This document shows positions 36,680 to 46,159 of a DNA stretch of 64,000 nucleotides, one piece after another (positions within the stretch are counted from its first letter, which is position 1; every line of letters starts with the position of its first letter). The position numbers were made by a program, and so were the translations under genes. A model generated the notes under the pieces. The model ran no database searches, was not told the DNA's origin, and saw only the letters and a program-made list of their open reading frames with translations. This DNA comes from Bradyrhizobium sp. CIAT3101 (lineage in GTDB: Bacteria; Pseudomonadota; Alphaproteobacteria; Rhizobiales; Xanthobacteraceae): NCBI RefSeq assembly GCF_029714945.1, contig NZ_CP121634.1, forward strand, positions 7,771,001 to 7,835,000, given 5' to 3'.

Positions 36680-37882
36680 TCAGGCGAATTTGCGCGCGGC
36701 TTCGACCGGCTCGGGCGAGAGTGGCGGGGCGGGATCATAGACCGCAAAATCGTTCTTGCCGTTCTTCTTGGCGGCATAGAGGGCGTGGTCGGCATGGGCG
36801 ATCAGCCGATCCGGGAATTGGCCGATGCCGCGGTCCCACTCCGCAACGCCGATCGAGATCGCGATCGGGATGTCGTTGCCGGCGCAGCCGGCGGCATCCT
36901 GGCGGCAGACCTCGAGGATGCGGCGGGCGATCAGCGCGCCCTCGCGCATGGAGGAGGACGGCAGCACGACGCAGAACTCGTCGCCGCCGGTGCGGGCGAG
37001 CATGTCGCCGGGCCGCAGCCGCGTCTGCGCCATCAGGGTGAAGTGCTGGAGGCAGGCATCGCCCGCGGCATGCCCATAGGTGTCGTTGATGGTCTTGAAG
37101 CCGTCGAGATCGATCACCAGCAGCGAGAACGGCTCGCCGCTGCGCTCCGAGCGGGCGCATTCTTCCGACAACCGCTGCAACAGATGGCGGCGGTTGGCGA
37201 CGCCGGTGAGATCGTCGAGCAGCGCGAGGTCGGCGACCTCGTTGCGCAAGCGGTCCATCGCCATCAGCAGGAAGCCGAAATTGAGCGTCATCGACAGGAA
37301 GAGCAGCACCAGCACCATGACGGCGTGGGTCTGGCCGCCCGCCCTCGCCGAGAAATCGTAACCGAGCATGTTGCCGATCGCGCGTATCACGAAGATCCCG
37401 ATGATGCTGAGGATCACGATGCCCGACAGCCGCGCCCCCGGGCTGACGCGGCCTTCGGGCGGCGACAGCAACAGGCGCAGCGACAGCACCAGCGGCAGGC
37501 CTTGCCCCACCGTGTAGAAGAGCATGCGCAGCTGCATCTGGTCGAAACCGACCATGAAGATCACGACGCCGGCGAGGCTCAGGATCCCCGTCGTCAGCAT
37601 AAGGCGCAGATGCACCGGCCGGTCGTAGAAGCGCTGAATGCCCATGGCCGCGAGGCAGCTCGCCGCCATGATGCCGGCGGCCCCGAACACAAGCGGGATG
37701 GGAGAATCGACGAACAGGCGGACCAGCGCCGTCAGCGAGCCGGCGGCGCCGACGAAGGCCGACGCCATCCAGTATCGTGCCGCCTCGAATTTCGGATAGG
37801 AGCGCGTCACATAGGCCCAGATCAGGCCGAGCGCCGAGAAATTGACGACGAAGACCATCCAAAGTGTCGGTACGTTCAGCAT
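36680..37882 (-). CDS. Membrane diguanylate cyclase (GGDEF)
   Basis: A 400-residue protein with about six to seven membrane segments in residues 1-210 and a GGDEF domain in 225-390. The active site GGDEF is at 299-303 and the inhibitory RxxD (RPGD) at 290-293, so it should make c-di-GMP with feedback inhibition. The N-terminal membrane block is of the kind seen in many Bradyrhizobium cyclases and may sense a membrane signal. I use ATG 37882; a longer frame adds a polar 29-residue tail with no better ribosome site. Confidence 0.85.
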   Translation of the reverse strand: MLNVPTLWMVFVVNFSALGLIWAYVTRSYPKFEAARYWMASAFVGAAGSLTALVRLFVDSPIPLVFGAAGIMAASCLAAMGIQRFYDRPVHLRLMLTTGILSLAGVVIFMVGFDQMQLRMLFYTVGQGLPLVLSLRLLLSPPEGRVSPGARLSGIVILSIIGIFVIRAIGNMLGYDFSARAGGQTHAVMVLVLLFLSMTLNFGFLLMAMDRLRNEVADLALLDDLTGVANRRHLLQRLSEECARSERSGEPFSLLVIDLDGFKTINDTYGHAAGDACLQHFTLMAQTRLRPGDMLARTGGDEFCVVLPSSSMREGALIARRILEVCRQDAAGCAGNDIPIAISIGVAEWDRGIGQFPDRLIAHADHALYAAKKNGKNDFAVYDPAPPLSPEPVEAARKFA

Positions 37883-38298
37883 GGCGCCCGCGATACGCGC
37901 AGCGTCCCGCCCCCTGTCACTGGCAGAAACTCGTCCATGACCCGTCCCCGTGTTCTTGCGGAGGATCATGCGCGGATTGCGCTTAACGGAACCTCACTTC
38001 GTTCGTCCAAAACGCGCCCTTGGTTTTGGATTCATGAACGACGCGTCCCGATTATCGGATCGTTAGGCACGTCGCTGGCGTGCATCGCGGTCGCGTCGGC
38101 ATGCTCTGCGATGCGGATTCGCGGGCCGAAATCACCCAAAAATGCATCTGAGCTGTGGATAACGCAATGACACAGATGTGACAGCGCGGGGCATGGACGC
38201 GCGAATCTGCTGAGTTCGTCATCGAGGATGTTGCGAGGCTGGCCCTCCGCCGAGCGTTCCTCGTGTCGCGTTTCACCATTAACCCTTAAGAGGATCCT

Positions 38299-38370
38299 AT
38301 GGCTAAGAAAGCGAAGAAGGCTAAGAAGGCGACGAAGAAGAAGGCCAAGAAGGCTGCGAAGAAGAAGTAA
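38299..38370 (+). CDS. Tiny lysine/alanine-rich peptide (23 aa)
   Basis: ATG at 38299 follows AAGAGGA at six bases, and the frame runs 23 codons to TAA. The product is almost only Lys and Ala with one Thr (MAKKAKKAKKATKKKAKKAA and then KKK), like the tail of a bacterial histone H1-like protein. It has its own terminator 70 bases downstream. It is probably a nucleic-acid- or membrane-binding peptide. Its shortness means it is easily missed. Confidence 0.65.
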   Translation: MAKKAKKAKKATKKKAKKAAKKK

Positions 38371-38439
38371 CGCAGCTTCTTTTGATTTCGCCCGGGTGGA
38401 GCCTCGCTCTGCCCGGGCTCCGGATAAGGCTAAAATCGG

Positions 38440-38461
38440 CGGGCGCAAGGCCCGTTTTTTT
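38440..38461 (+). terminator. Intrinsic terminator of the Lys/Ala peptide gene
   Basis: CGGGC/GCCCG stem with a GCAAG loop, followed by seven T (38455-38461). Confidence 0.8.
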
Positions 38462-38466
38462 ATTGG

Positions 38467-39078
38467 CTACCGCTCGGCGAAGGCGAGCTTGGCGCCAAGC
38501 AGGGCAAAGCCTGCGGCAAAGGAGCGGCGCAGCCAGGCCATCACGCCGGGACGGGAGATGACGCGCTCGCGCACGGACGCCGCGCAGAGGCCATAGACGA
38601 CGAACACCGCAAAGGTCATGGCCATGAAGGCGCCGCTCAATTCCAGCATCCGCGCCAGCACGGACGCCTCGTCCGCCGCGATGAACTGCGGCAGGAAGGC
38701 GAGGAAGAAGATCGAGAGCTTCGGGTTCAGGATGTTGATGAGGAAGCCGGTGACGATGACCCGGCCGCTGGAGCGCTCCTTGATCTCGCCGTCGACCGCA
38801 AGCGCACCTGTCTCGCGCAGCGCCTGCCAGGACATGTAGAGCAGATAGGCCACGCCGCACCATTTCAGCGCGGCAAAGGCGAGCGCGCTGGTGTGCAGCA
38901 CGGCGGCGAGCCCAAGCATCGCCGCGACCATGTGCGGCACGATCCCGAGCGTGCAGCCGTAGGCCGCCGCCACGCTGGCGCGCGAGCCGCGGGTCAGCGC
39001 CGCAGCCAGGGTGTAAAGCACGCCGGTGCCGGGCGAGGCGACGACGATGAGCGAGGTGAGCAGGAAGGACCAGGACAT
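38467..39078 (-). CDS. LysE/RhtB family exporter
   Basis: A 203-residue inner-membrane protein with about six segments. The family motif PGTGVLYTLAAALTRGSRAS (one run of 20) and the FLINILNPKLSIFFLAFLPQ region are present, the latter quoted in part. LysE-type proteins export amino acids or related solutes. A second member occurs at 60478-61098. It stands alone. Confidence 0.86.
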   Translation of the reverse strand: MSWSFLLTSLIVVASPGTGVLYTLAAALTRGSRASVAAAYGCTLGIVPHMVAAMLGLAAVLHTSALAFAALKWCGVAYLLYMSWQALRETGALAVDGEIKERSSGRVIVTGFLINILNPKLSIFFLAFLPQFIAADEASVLARMLELSGAFMAMTFAVFVVYGLCAASVRERVISRPGVMAWLRRSFAAGFALLGAKLAFAER

Positions 39079-39167
39079 GCCTTGTCCCTATCACCCCTGC
39101 CGTTTGCCGAGAAGTCACGACACGGTCAGCCGCGCCGCCGGACAGGAAACCGAAGCGCGAACGCGCC

Positions 39168-39542
39168 TCAGTTCAGCTGGGCGATCTCGGCTTCGCGCAG
39201 GACGTCGAGCGGCGCCCAGGGCTTGGCCCAGAATTTTGCACCGTCGGGCAAAGGCTGCCTCAGCGGGCGGCCAGACGTGACGACGACATCGAGCTTCGGA
39301 TTGCGGTCCTTGGCGACGTGCGCGAGCTCGACGCCGTTCATGCGGCCGGCGAGCTGCACGTCGGTCAGCATCAGGCAGAGTGCGCCGGCGCTCTGGTCCA
39401 GCACACGCTCGGCGGCTTCCGCACTCTCGCACTGGATGACCTGATACCCGCTTTCTTCGAGCAGCAGACTGAGCATCTCCCGCTGCATGGCGTCGTCTTC
39501 GACGATGAGGGCTGTGGCCGTAAACGGTTTGGATTGTCCCAT
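39168..39542 (-). CDS. Single-domain response regulator
   Basis: A 124-residue CheY-like receiver. The acidic pair is in VEDDAMQ, the phospho-acceptor Asp in LMLTDVQL and the conserved Lys in FWAKPW. GGAG precedes the ATG at 39542. There is no output domain, so it acts by protein contact, as in FixJ-independent or stress signalling. No histidine kinase is near. Confidence 0.85.
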   Translation of the reverse strand: MGQSKPFTATALIVEDDAMQREMLSLLLEESGYQVIQCESAEAAERVLDQSAGALCLMLTDVQLAGRMNGVELAHVAKDRNPKLDVVVTSGRPLRQPLPDGAKFWAKPWAPLDVLREAEIAQLN

Positions 39543-39672
39543 CGGTGGCTCCCAATGCTGCTTGCCGCCGTTCAAGTATCGTATGTTAAAGATGGAACCT
39601 GATTTAGGTTTCGGTTCCTATCTGAAAAAATGTAAATCGTAGTTCCCTGGTTCGGGGTTGACGGGAGGCATC

Positions 39673-40503
39673 ATGACGGCGATTCGCGGCGCGGCCGCCA
39701 TCACGGGCGCGGCGAGCGGCATTGGCCGTGCGCTCGCCATCGAGCTTGCACAACGCGGCTGCGACCTCGCGCTCGCCGATCGCGACGAGGCTGGGCTGAA
39801 ATCGCTCGCCGCCGAGATCGGCGGACAGCGCAAGATCAGCGTGCATCGCGTCGATGTCAGCAACCCCGCTGACATCGCGCAATTCGCGCGCGAGGTCATC
39901 GCAGCGCATCCCGCGCTCGGCATCCTCGTCAACAATGCCGGCGTGGCACTGATGGGGACGTTCGAGGAGATCGACCAGGCGCAGATGGACTGGCTGTTCG
40001 ACATCAATTTCTGGGGCGTGGTGCACGGTACCCGCGCCTTCCTGCCGCATCTGAAGACGCGGGCAGAAGCGCATATCGTCAACGTCTCCTCGATCTTCGG
40101 CATCATCGCGCCGCCCGGACAATCGGCCTATGCGGCGGCGAAATTCGCGGTGCGCGGATTTTCCGAGAGCGTGCGGCATGAGCTCGCGGTCGCGGGGAGT
40201 GCCGTCAAACTGTCGGTGGTGCATCCCGGCGGCGTCGCCACTTCCATCGCGCGCTCATCGCGCACCGGCGTTGGCGTCACCGACAACGCCCGCCGCGCCC
40301 AGATGATCGACCGGTTCGAGACCGCGGCCCGGACGACGCCGAAGGACGCGGCGCTGCGCATCATCAAGGGCATCGAGCGAAACGAGCCGCGCATCCTGAT
40401 CGGCAACGATGCCAGGTTCATGGACATCCTGCAGCGCTTCCGCCCGGCAACGTATTGGGCGCCGCTGCAGCGGAAGCTGGAGAAGATGGCGAAGGGGAAG
40501 TGA
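39673..40503 (+). CDS. Short-chain dehydrogenase/reductase
   Basis: A 276-residue classical SDR. The NAD(P) motif TGAASGIG is near the N terminus, NNAG follows, and the catalytic Ser-Tyr-Lys is seen in VNVSSIFG and YAAAK. The C-terminal extension suggests a ketoreductase of the DltE/ribitol-like type. GGGAGG precedes ATG 39673. The substrate is unknown. A palindromic repeat follows directly. Confidence 0.84.
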   Translation: MTAIRGAAAITGAASGIGRALAIELAQRGCDLALADRDEAGLKSLAAEIGGQRKISVHRVDVSNPADIAQFAREVIAAHPALGILVNNAGVALMGTFEEIDQAQMDWLFDINFWGVVHGTRAFLPHLKTRAEAHIVNVSSIFGIIAPPGQSAYAAAKFAVRGFSESVRHELAVAGSAVKLSVVHPGGVATSIARSSRTGVGVTDNARRAQMIDRFETAARTTPKDAALRIIKGIERNEPRILIGNDARFMDILQRFRPATYWAPLQRKLEKMAKGK

Positions 40504-40519
40504 GGTGAGCGCGATGGCC

Positions 40520-40674
40520 CTCCGCCGTCGTCCTGGCGAAAGCCAGGACCCATAGCCACCGAGTTCAGTTTGGCGAAAGTTGGTAGTTGTTCAGTGAAAA
40601 TCCGTGACGGCTAGTCGTCGCCAAACTCCTCCCTGGGGTAATGGGTCCTGGCTTTCGCCAGGACGACGGCGGAG
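40520..40674. repeat. Complete dispersed palindromic element (family A)
   Basis: 155 bp bounded by a 34-base perfect inverted repeat (40520-40553 with 40641-40674). The internal part carries 'tttggcgaa' and 'tagtcgtcgccaaac', shared with the copies at 190-283 and 57261-57371. The terminal arm itself is a hairpin. This is the best intact reference copy in the window. It separates the SDR gene from the convergent transglycosylase gene. Confidence 0.85.
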
Positions 40675-40689
40675 TGAACTTTCGCGAAA

Positions 40690-41496
40690 CTACTGCCCCA
40701 CCAGCCGATCTGCAAAATACCCGATCGTCTTGCGGTAGATCACCGCCCTGTTCCACTCGCGCATCGCGTCGAAATTGGCCGAGCCTTCGTCATAGGGCTG
40801 GCCCATCTTGAAGCCGTTGGAGTGGAGCAGGTTCGCGGTCGAGGCGAGCACGTCGGCGACGCTGTGGCGGAGGTCGACATGGCCGTCGCCGTCGAAATCG
40901 ACGCCATACTTGATGTAGGACGACGGCAGGAACTGGGTCTGGCCGATCTCGCCGGCATAGGCGCCGATCAGGTCGCGCAGCGGCAGGTCGCCGCGCTGCA
41001 CGATCTTGAGCGCGGCGAGCAGTTCGCCCTGGAACAGCTCGGTGCGGCGGCAATCATGCGCGAGCGTGGCAAGCGTGCGGATCACCGGCAGCTTGCCCAT
41101 GTCGCCCTTGCCGAAATCGCTCTCCAGGCCCCAGATCGCGACCAGGATCTGTCGGGGCACGCCGAACTGCTGCTCGATGCGCGAGAGCAGCGCGGCGTGA
41201 CGCTGCAGCAGTGCGCGACCGCCATTGATGCGGCCGGGCCCGACGCGGGTCGAGACGTACTGCTCAAAACTCTTGTTGAACGTGTAGCGCTGGCGCCGGT
41301 CGAAGGCGAGCACGGCGCCATCCTGGGTGATGCCGCCGAACGCCGCGCTGGTCACGCCCGCCGACACGCCCGCGGCCTGCGCCTCCGCCGTCATGCCGGC
41401 GACGAAGCTGTTGAAGTCGCCGCCGCAGCGCGCGGCCTCGGCCGAACCGCCGGCCAGGCAAACGATCGAAGCGACGGCGAGCGCGTATCTCAACAT
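40690..41496 (-). CDS. Secreted lytic murein transglycosylase (MltB/SltB-like)
   Basis: A 268-residue protein with a signal peptide (residues 1-21, ending SAEA). The catalytic glutamate is in AIWGLESDFG and the family motif SYIKYGVDFDGDGH follows. It cleaves glycan strands with formation of 1,6-anhydro-MurNAc. MltB is lipidated in E. coli; here there is no lipobox, so it is likely soluble in the periplasm. Confidence 0.87.
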   Translation of the reverse strand: MLRYALAVASIVCLAGGSAEAARCGGDFNSFVAGMTAEAQAAGVSAGVTSAAFGGITQDGAVLAFDRRQRYTFNKSFEQYVSTRVGPGRINGGRALLQRHAALLSRIEQQFGVPRQILVAIWGLESDFGKGDMGKLPVIRTLATLAHDCRRTELFQGELLAALKIVQRGDLPLRDLIGAYAGEIGQTQFLPSSYIKYGVDFDGDGHVDLRHSVADVLASTANLLHSNGFKMGQPYDEGSANFDAMREWNRAVIYRKTIGYFADRLVGQ

Positions 41497-41862
41497 GCGG
41501 GGAAATCCTCAGGAACCATGCGCGGAAGGCGGCGGGCGATCATGCCCGGGAACTGGATTCGCGTCAAAGCGGCACGCAGCCGGTCATCTTGGGGACCGCG
41601 GCCAGCTGCACTGAGACGAAAATCGCAAAACAATCCCATGCACCGTAGGCGCGCGACGATCGAATACGATTTTTCCGAATTCAAGTTGACCCGTCGGGCA
41701 AAACAGGCGTATGGTGTCAGCATCGGAGACTCCGGCGTGAGTGCCTGCTCGCGCCACGCACCCCGTCGGCGGATTGCTCCGGTTGAACCGATCCCGCCAG
41801 AACCGAACAGGCCGAGCGCGCGACTAAAGGGCAGCGCTCGCCCCGTCCCCCAACCGATCGAG

Positions 41863-42801
41863 ATGACCATGCCCCTTCCCCGCCGGATGCTTGCTGTCCT
41901 CGCATTGCTCTCGCTCCATGTCGTGGCCGCCTCGGCGCAGACGCGCGATGTCGCCGGCAGCCGCGACTATCCCGGCATCGGCCGCTTCACCAGCAGCGTC
42001 ATCACCGGTTATGTCGTGAAGGATTTTGACGCGACGCGGATGCAGGCCGCCGCCTTCAGGGATGGTCAGCCGACCGACGCGCGACGGCTCGAGGGCCGCA
42101 TTGTCCGCATCGCCTACCGCACCAATCCCGGCCCCTCGATCCTCGAAGTCTCCCGCAATTTCGAGACGCAGCTGGCGAAAGCCGGCTACGAGACCCTGCT
42201 GGCCTGCGACACCGACGCCTGCGGCGCCATTCCCTTCACCGAGTCCATCGACACGCTGCCGGTCCCGCAGATGTGGGTCGACGGCTTCAACTATCGCTAT
42301 TTTGCCGGGCGCAAGACCGAAGGCGGCCGCGAGACCTATGCGAGCGTCATCGTCAGCCAGAACAACCAGGACATCACCGCGCAGGTCACGATCGCCGAGC
42401 TGGGCGCCATCGCCAACAAGATGGTCGACGCTGCGGCGATGGCGAAAGGTCTTGGCGAAACCGGCCACATCGCGCTCTACGGCATCTATTTCGACACCGA
42501 CAAGGCGGTGCTGAAGCCGGAGAGCCGCCCGACGCTGGAGCAGATCGCAAAGCTGCTGACCGGCCAGCCTCAGCTCAACGTCTTCATCGTCGGCCACACC
42601 GACAGCCAGGGCGCCTATGAGTACAATCTCGATCTGTCGAAGCGGCGTGCGGAGGCGGTCGCGGCGGAACTGGTGAAGAGTTTCCGGATTGCGCAAGCGC
42701 GGCTGCGCACCGCCGGCGTCGGATTGCTGGCGCCGGTCGGCTCCGACGCAACGGACGCCGGCCGCGCGCTGAACCGGCGCGTGGAACTCGTAGCGCCGTG
42801 A
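41863..42801 (+). CDS. OmpA-like outer-membrane protein with DUF4892-type N terminus
   Basis: A 312-residue secreted protein. A signal peptide ends near ASAQ. The middle part (AGSRDYPGIGRFTSSVITGY) resembles DUF4892. The last 110 residues are an OmpA C-terminal peptidoglycan-binding domain (IYFDTDKAVLKPES, VFIVGHTDSQGAYEYNLDLS in shorter pieces, NRRVEL). It would tie the outer membrane to the wall. ATG 41863 or 41869 may be used; no strong ribosome site is seen. Confidence 0.8.
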   Translation: MTMPLPRRMLAVLALLSLHVVAASAQTRDVAGSRDYPGIGRFTSSVITGYVVKDFDATRMQAAAFRDGQPTDARRLEGRIVRIAYRTNPGPSILEVSRNFETQLAKAGYETLLACDTDACGAIPFTESIDTLPVPQMWVDGFNYRYFAGRKTEGGRETYASVIVSQNNQDITAQVTIAELGAIANKMVDAAAMAKGLGETGHIALYGIYFDTDKAVLKPESRPTLEQIAKLLTGQPQLNVFIVGHTDSQGAYEYNLDLSKRRAEAVAAELVKSFRIAQARLRTAGVGLLAPVGSDATDAGRALNRRVELVAP

Positions 42802-43343
42802 TCCCACGGAGAGAGCACACAACCAATGTGATGTGTGCAATGCACGAACGACATTGGCCGGCATGCGCTGGATGAGATCACGTGCATGCAACAGGCACGA
42901 GTTCGCAGCTCAATGACTTCTTACAACGCATGCTCGCTCTCGTTGCACTGCGAGAGCACCGCCAGATGAACAAACTGCTTCGATGATCCAAGCATCTGCT
43001 TTGCGGAATTGCGGGAACCCGCAGCGACATGCGCCGCATATCTGATGCGCTCGCTGCGACATCAGCACGGTGACGATTTATCTTGCCATCGCAGAGCGCA
43101 AGCGATAGCCTTCTATCTCAGGTTGTTGCCCTGCCAGCCCCGGGCGACGCTGACGACCAAAAATAAACGGCGGGCTTATCGGCCCGCCGTTTATTGAGGT
43201 CGGGGTCGCATCGGACCTTCCGGACGCCTGGCGCTCCGATCGGGCCAACAAATCACCAAATGATTGTGCAGAAGGCGGCCGGATTGATGCCGGCGGCTGT
43301 CGAAGTCATTTGACTGCGGCGCCCTGATCGACGACAAGCCGCC
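42802..43343. other. Gene-poor region
   Basis: About 540 bases without a convincing protein gene. It is AT-richer than its surroundings. It contains a hairpin (42936-42957, GCTCTCG arms) and ends in the strong terminator hairpin at 43163-43194. Together these could bound a small RNA of up to about 230 bases, but I see no clear promoter. Confidence 0.4.
43163..43194. terminator. Strong hairpin
   Basis: 13-bp perfect stem (43163-43175 with 43182-43194) around TTATCG, flanked by A/T at the base. No annotated gene ends just upstream, so it may terminate an unannotated transcript. Confidence 0.65.
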
Positions 43344-43580
43344 ATGGCCAAAAAACCCGGAACCAATCCCAAAGGCGAATTCGCCTTTTTCAACGTCTTC
43401 TATGAAGACGATTCCCAACGCTCCAACCGCCGCGTGCCCAGCGAATTGCTCGGCGGCCTCGACGGCGACGAACCCGCGCGCAACTTCATCATGGAGCAGG
43501 ACCGCGAGATCGCGGAGAAGGGCGGCCGCCCCGCGCTCGAGATCAAGCGGATCGAGCGGGTCGGGGCGAAGAAGAAATAA
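43344..43580 (+). CDS. Small hypothetical protein (78 aa)
   Basis: A 78-residue charged protein of unknown function (MAKKPGTNPKGEFAFFNVFY, then LLGGLDGDEPARNFI and a basic tail ERVGAKKK). Codon use and a terminator 40 bases after the stop support a real gene. A decayed second copy with an in-frame stop lies at 47831-47986, and a fragment of its 3' end near 47326-47343, showing that this gene has been duplicated locally. Confidence 0.72.
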   Translation: MAKKPGTNPKGEFAFFNVFYEDDSQRSNRRVPSELLGGLDGDEPARNFIMEQDREIAEKGGRPALEIKRIERVGAKKK

Positions 43581-43618
43581 GCTGCGCCCGTGAGACGCGC
43601 GCAGCGACTGCACAGACA

Positions 43619-43648
43619 AAAACGGCGGGCCTCGGTCCGCCGTTTTCG
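43619..43648 (+). terminator. Intrinsic terminator
   Basis: AAAACGGCGG (43619-43628) pairs with CCGCCGTTTT (43637-43646), 38 bases after the small hypothetical gene. Confidence 0.8.
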
Positions 43649-43926
43649 TTTGTAGAGGCTCTGGCCCCCCTCAATAGGCCTGCATTGACGGACCTCCTCG
43701 CCGGTCCACAAACCAGGACGCGGCCTCGTTAAGGCGCAGCCAAAAAAGATTGATGGGCGAAATCGCTCGCAGCAAAGCCGGCGATCAATCTAATTTATGA
43801 CACCTCGGAAAAGCGCGGTGAAATCAGCTTTGGTTGGGGCCCGGTCACGACCGGTTGATGAGGGAATTTTCAGCAACGTCCGCCGATATCTTCACGTTGG
43901 GGGGATTCCAGCATGAGAGGTCACGG

Positions 43927-44445
43927 ATGTATCGCAATATCGCGCTTGGAATGACGATTACTCTCGCAATGGCGCTAACCGCGCCGGCGGCCGTTGCGCA
44001 GCAAAAGCACCACGTCAGCTATGATACGCCGGCAACTCAGACCGTATACACCCAACAACACGTCATCGACGTTGGCGACATTCCCGGACATCAAGCTCGG
44101 CTCTTCGAAATTCGGCGGACCTATGGTGACGATGCCCCCCTCATCAACGGTTCGAGGTTGAAGGAGCAGTGGACACGCGGCATGTCTGATTACATCGACA
44201 ACAACGGTCCAGCTCTCATCTACAACGTTTGGATACTGGAGAACGGAGAGAAGTTTTTTGTCAGGACATCTCTGGTCGCTCAAAGCAGTGGAGATGGGAA
44301 GCTTACGAACATGACATCGGGCGTCATTACCGGCGGCACGGGTAGCCTCGCCGGAATACGTGGCATCATCAGCAGTCATGGCCCGTCCGAGCCGAAGGCC
44401 GCCATCAATGCCAATCAGACGGACATCGACTATTGGATGGAGTGA
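43927..44445 (+). CDS. Secreted hypothetical protein, AOC-barrel-like (172 aa)
   Basis: A 172-residue protein with a signal peptide (residues 1-28, ending AVAQ). The mature part is beta-rich; the segment GVITGGTGSLAGIRGIISS recalls the TGGTGxYAGxxG turn of allene-oxide-cyclase-like barrels, only a resemblance. AGAGG precedes ATG 43927. Its base composition is more AT-rich than most neighbours, so recent transfer is possible. About 120 bases separate it from the next gene. Confidence 0.65.
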   Translation: MYRNIALGMTITLAMALTAPAAVAQQKHHVSYDTPATQTVYTQQHVIDVGDIPGHQARLFEIRRTYGDDAPLINGSRLKEQWTRGMSDYIDNNGPALIYNVWILENGEKFFVRTSLVAQSSGDGKLTNMTSGVITGGTGSLAGIRGIISSHGPSEPKAAINANQTDIDYWME

Positions 44446-44569
44446 GAAGGCCTTCTCGATGGACGATGGACCGGTGAAAAAGTTGCCGGTCCATCATGTC
44501 CGTTCTGATACGGCATGTCGTGATCACAAAGTGCTCGAAACCAGCCGCTATCCCCTATGGAGAATTCCC

Positions 44570-46159
44570 ATGCCGCACGGTCGAAGCGTGCGAATTGTGA
44601 TGTTCCTATTTTGCTTGTTCGGCCTGGCCTCGACGACGCGGCCAGCGAGCGCAGAAGTGACTCGGATCGAGTTCACGTCGAAGCAGCCTTACGGCACATT
44701 TCGCGCCGGCGACTATGTGATCTGGCAGGGCAAGATCCGCGGCGACCTGTCGCCACAAGAGGCCATCCCCGGGATCGACAAGGCGCCGCGCAATGAACGT
44801 GGGCGCGTCGACTACGCGGCGAAGATCATTCTCATGATGCCGGCGGCTCCGCGCGGGGAAAACGGCGCGTTGCTGGTGGACGTACCCAACCGCGGGCAAG
44901 TCTGGGCCGAGGCGATCTACAACTCGCCACGCGATGTGCGGTTTCTCCCGGGCACGCTGGAGCAGGGCACCGGCTTTCTCCAGGACCATGGCTTCGCGGT
45001 TGCGGAGGTTTTCTGGGAGCTTGGACAGGGTGCGGACCTGCCTTCGTTCGCTGACGCCGATGGCAAGACACGCTTCGTCGAGGGCGTGGGCTTTGCGATC
45101 GTCCGCGATGCCGCGGATTTCTTCGCGCATGCGGCTTCTGACCAGGATGGAACGCCCAACCCGCTCAGGGGAGCGATCAATCGCGTGCTCGCGAGCGGCA
45201 GGTCCCAGGATGGACGATTCCTGAAGACCTTCCTCCTGAACGGCTTCAACATGATCGGCAACCGGCGCGTCTTCGACGGAATGCATGTGTTCGTCTCGGC
45301 CGCCGGCCTTCTTCCGATCCTGCAGACCGGCCTTGGACCAATGTCGAGCGCCGAGGGGGCGCCCACATTCGACAACCCGGATTTTCCCGGCGTGAATGAC
45401 GGACCGCTCACGATCGGGGAGATCACGGCCAAGGTCGAGACGCGCGGCGAGGTGCCTCCAAGGATGATCCTCGTGAACTCCACCACGGACTACTATTCAC
45501 TGCGCGCTTCGCTCGGCCGAACGGGCGCGTCCGGAATCGCGGATCAGCCACTGCCCGCCAATGTGCGGATGTACGATATCGCGGGAGGCCCGCATGTACC
45601 GGCCCCCAAGGCACCGGCCTGCACACTGGCGCCGGGCCGCCTCGATTGGTCGCCGCTGTCGCGGGCCCTCCTGCTGCACCTTGATGCCTGGGTCAGCCGC
45701 GGCACCGAGCCGCCCGCGAGCGAACTGATGTCGCTCGAAACCGCGGACGGCGAGCCCCCTGCACTGCGCGCCCCTGCTCGGCTGTCCGCCGCAGTGATAC
45801 AAGTGCCGAAGCGCGATCAGGACGGCAATGCGCTCGGCGGCGTGCGGCTGCCGGATGTCGCGGTGCCGACCGGCACCAATGGCGCCCAGAACCAGCCGCA
45901 GACATTCACCTGCATGCTGATCGGGTCCTTCTCACCATTCGCAGCGACGAAAGCGGAACGAGAGCGTACCGGTGACGCCCGCCTGTCGATCGAAGAGCGC
46001 TATCACGGCCGCGACGATTACGTGAACCGGATCCGGATCGCTGCCCAGGATCTGATGGCGCGCGGGTTTCTGCTGCCGGAAGACGCGGCAGTGATCGTTC
46101 AGGAAGCCGCGTCGACGAACCTGTTCGCGCCCGCACCAGAGAATGCCGAGCCACGTTGA
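44570..46159 (+). CDS. Large secreted alpha/beta-hydrolase domain protein
   Basis: A 529-residue protein with a signal peptide ending near RPASA. It fits the 'alpha/beta hydrolase domain' family (PF20091-type): N-terminal beta domain, FLLNGFNMI, and IVNSTTDYYSLR-type later motifs (here ILVNSTTDYYS), with a histidine in AGGPHVPAP. GGAG precedes ATG 44570. The natural substrate is unknown; an ester or lipid is likely. It lies between a secreted unknown and a secreted catalase-like protein. Confidence 0.72.
   Translation: MPHGRSVRIVMFLFCLFGLASTTRPASAEVTRIEFTSKQPYGTFRAGDYVIWQGKIRGDLSPQEAIPGIDKAPRNERGRVDYAAKIILMMPAAPRGENGALLVDVPNRGQVWAEAIYNSPRDVRFLPGTLEQGTGFLQDHGFAVAEVFWELGQGADLPSFADADGKTRFVEGVGFAIVRDAADFFAHAASDQDGTPNPLRGAINRVLASGRSQDGRFLKTFLLNGFNMIGNRRVFDGMHVFVSAAGLLPILQTGLGPMSSAEGAPTFDNPDFPGVNDGPLTIGEITAKVETRGEVPPRMILVNSTTDYYSLRASLGRTGASGIADQPLPANVRMYDIAGGPHVPAPKAPACTLAPGRLDWSPLSRALLLHLDAWVSRGTEPPASELMSLETADGEPPALRAPARLSAAVIQVPKRDQDGNALGGVRLPDVAVPTGTNGAQNQPQTFTCMLIGSFSPFAATKAERERTGDARLSIEERYHGRDDYVNRIRIAAQDLMARGFLLPEDAAVIVQEAASTNLFAPAPENAEPR

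Noticed and set aside
40822..41862. Upstream extension of the OmpA-like gene
   Set aside because: It is antisense to the lytic transglycosylase; the real protein begins with a signal peptide at 41863.
43009..43197. Small open frame in the gene-poor region
   Set aside because: No ribosome site, no recognisable features, and it ends in the terminator hairpin.
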